Below, piece after piece: positions 63,001-64,000 of a stretch of 64,000 nucleotides of DNA; within the stretch, counting starts at the first letter, position 1; each line of letters begins with the position of its first letter. A model generated the notes under the pieces. It ran no database searches, was not told the origin of the DNA, and was given only the letters and a program-made list of their open reading frames with translations. Position numbers and translations under genes: made by a program. Source of the stretch: Aphrophora alni (Eukaryota > Arthropoda > Insecta > Hemiptera > Aphrophoridae); assembly GCA_963513935.1 (NCBI GenBank), contig OY740767.1, positions 84,618,060-84,682,059 on the forward strand. Direction: 5' to 3'.

Positions 63001-64000
63001 AAACATAATGGTTTCACCAGGACTTGTCACAAGGCGAGGCCATGAGAAATTTGTGATAATAACATTAGACCTGATCTTACATCTTACAACCTCCACCCCA
63101 CCCCCGCCTCCCGACGTCTATATTTGGAAGGATATATTATCTTTTTGAGACAACCCACTGGCAACAATTCTTGAGTAACGGAAAAGATCGTGACGAACGT
63201 AAAATAATGAAGCAACATTTCTTAAAACATCGTTGAGAATCTACGAAAATGTAATGTTAGAAAAATCCGCAGTGACATCCATGCATAAAACCTCATATAT
63301 AGTTCATGTCTAATAAAGCTTTGTTATGGTGCTGTGGGTTTTGGCACATACTGTATTATTCATCATACAGCACAACATGCATAGTCACTATCTTACAATC
63401 TGATAGAAGTATATTTCATTTCAGGCTAGAGTTTTATTAACAATAATATTGTTTTGAACAGGATAAAATTTAAATATGTAAATTAAATTTTTTAAATTTA
63501 AATCGTATTACAGAGTCAATTATATAAAGTCAAAGGCGAAAGACCTTTCATTTTCGGAACTGAGGCTTCGTCATATCCGGCTGAATACTTTAAATGTTTA
63601 ATTAACAAATTACTGTTTCAAATTGATCTATTCTCATTTACAGTTTGATATTCAAACTTAATTTATGCTTTTAAGCTGTATAAGGTAGACTCGCTCAGCT
63701 ATCTAGACAATTATACAGTTTTCAATCTTTAGAGGGGAATGTTGAATAGCTCCACTTGTATATAGCAGCAATGTTTTAAATCCTATTTATAATTAAAAGT
63801 TCCATTAAATAACAGACTTATTACCTACTCGACCGTTTTTTTTTTTTCTTTTTTCGATCCTGTCGTGGCTATCATGATCAACTATCTCGACGTGTAAATA
63901 TCAGATAGTTTTTTATTATATTGTAGGCTATTTGAATTAAAAGACAAATAATAAAATTCTTATTTTATTTATATATTACAATTTTATTAAACTATAATAT
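63001..64000. other. AT-rich DNA, no gene recognised
   Basis: A C-rich spot near 63090-63115 and a T run near 63840. Nothing else identified. Confidence 0.35.

Overview
The window looks like AT-rich, repeat-dense arthropod nuclear DNA, probably insect and possibly hemipteran. The basis is the mix of elements seen: a P/THAP9-type DNA transposon, Helitrons, a Penelope-like element with a GIY-YIG domain, non-LTR retrotransposon fragments, long (TA)n tracts, MITEs and young satellites. The taxon is inferred from this repeat content, not from a marker gene. No host protein-coding gene, rRNA or tRNA was recognised. Most short open frames are chance frames in repeats or AT-rich DNA.

The centrepiece is a 7.76 kb P-superfamily transposon at 5779-13536. 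It has 33-bp perfect terminal inverted repeats, a 7-bp target duplication (CTATAAG) and an apparently intact two-exon transposase. Exon 1 (6067-6167) carries the first half of a THAP zinc finger, and exon 2 (7914-10881) carries the rest plus the RNase H-like catalytic core; the joined protein is 1022 residues. Its 3' part holds a 224-bp tandem repeat. One copy of that repeat is interrupted by a 1274-bp non-autonomous Helitron (11093-12366), and the neighbouring copy preserves the exact empty site.

Other layout. 1-5780: inverted repeats carrying a small hammerhead-like motif, and a 35-bp minisatellite. 14857-15102: non-LTR pol fragment. 18665-18843: fold-back repeat with the same hammerhead-like motif. 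21082-21803: 38-bp satellite with higher-order structure. 23930-25400: two old copies of one interspersed repeat. 26561-27052: 90-bp tandem repeat. 29012-29370 and 42915-43320: two copies of an unclassified family built on an ACCTTTTG...GCCTG motif beside (TA)n. 30500-31398: 5'-truncated non-LTR element with poly(A). 31424-33038: decayed gene remains with two tandem Ulp1/C48 protease domains followed by the C-terminal part of a PIF1-like helicase. 38090-39300 and 41784-42247: short tandem arrays. 41194-41355: MITE. 45691-48413: 58-bp satellite of about 47 copies with a 12-unit higher-order repeat. 49760-51170: Penelope-like element remnant (minus strand). 58015-58410: nested palindrome with the same hammerhead-like motif. 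62470-63000: 44-bp tandem array that grew out of an interspersed repeat.

The window is therefore a graveyard of transposable elements with one potentially active resident, the P-like element. The most unusual signals are that element, the recurrent ribozyme-like motif, the double Ulp1-PIF1 remains, and the satellites whose variant order shows block duplication.
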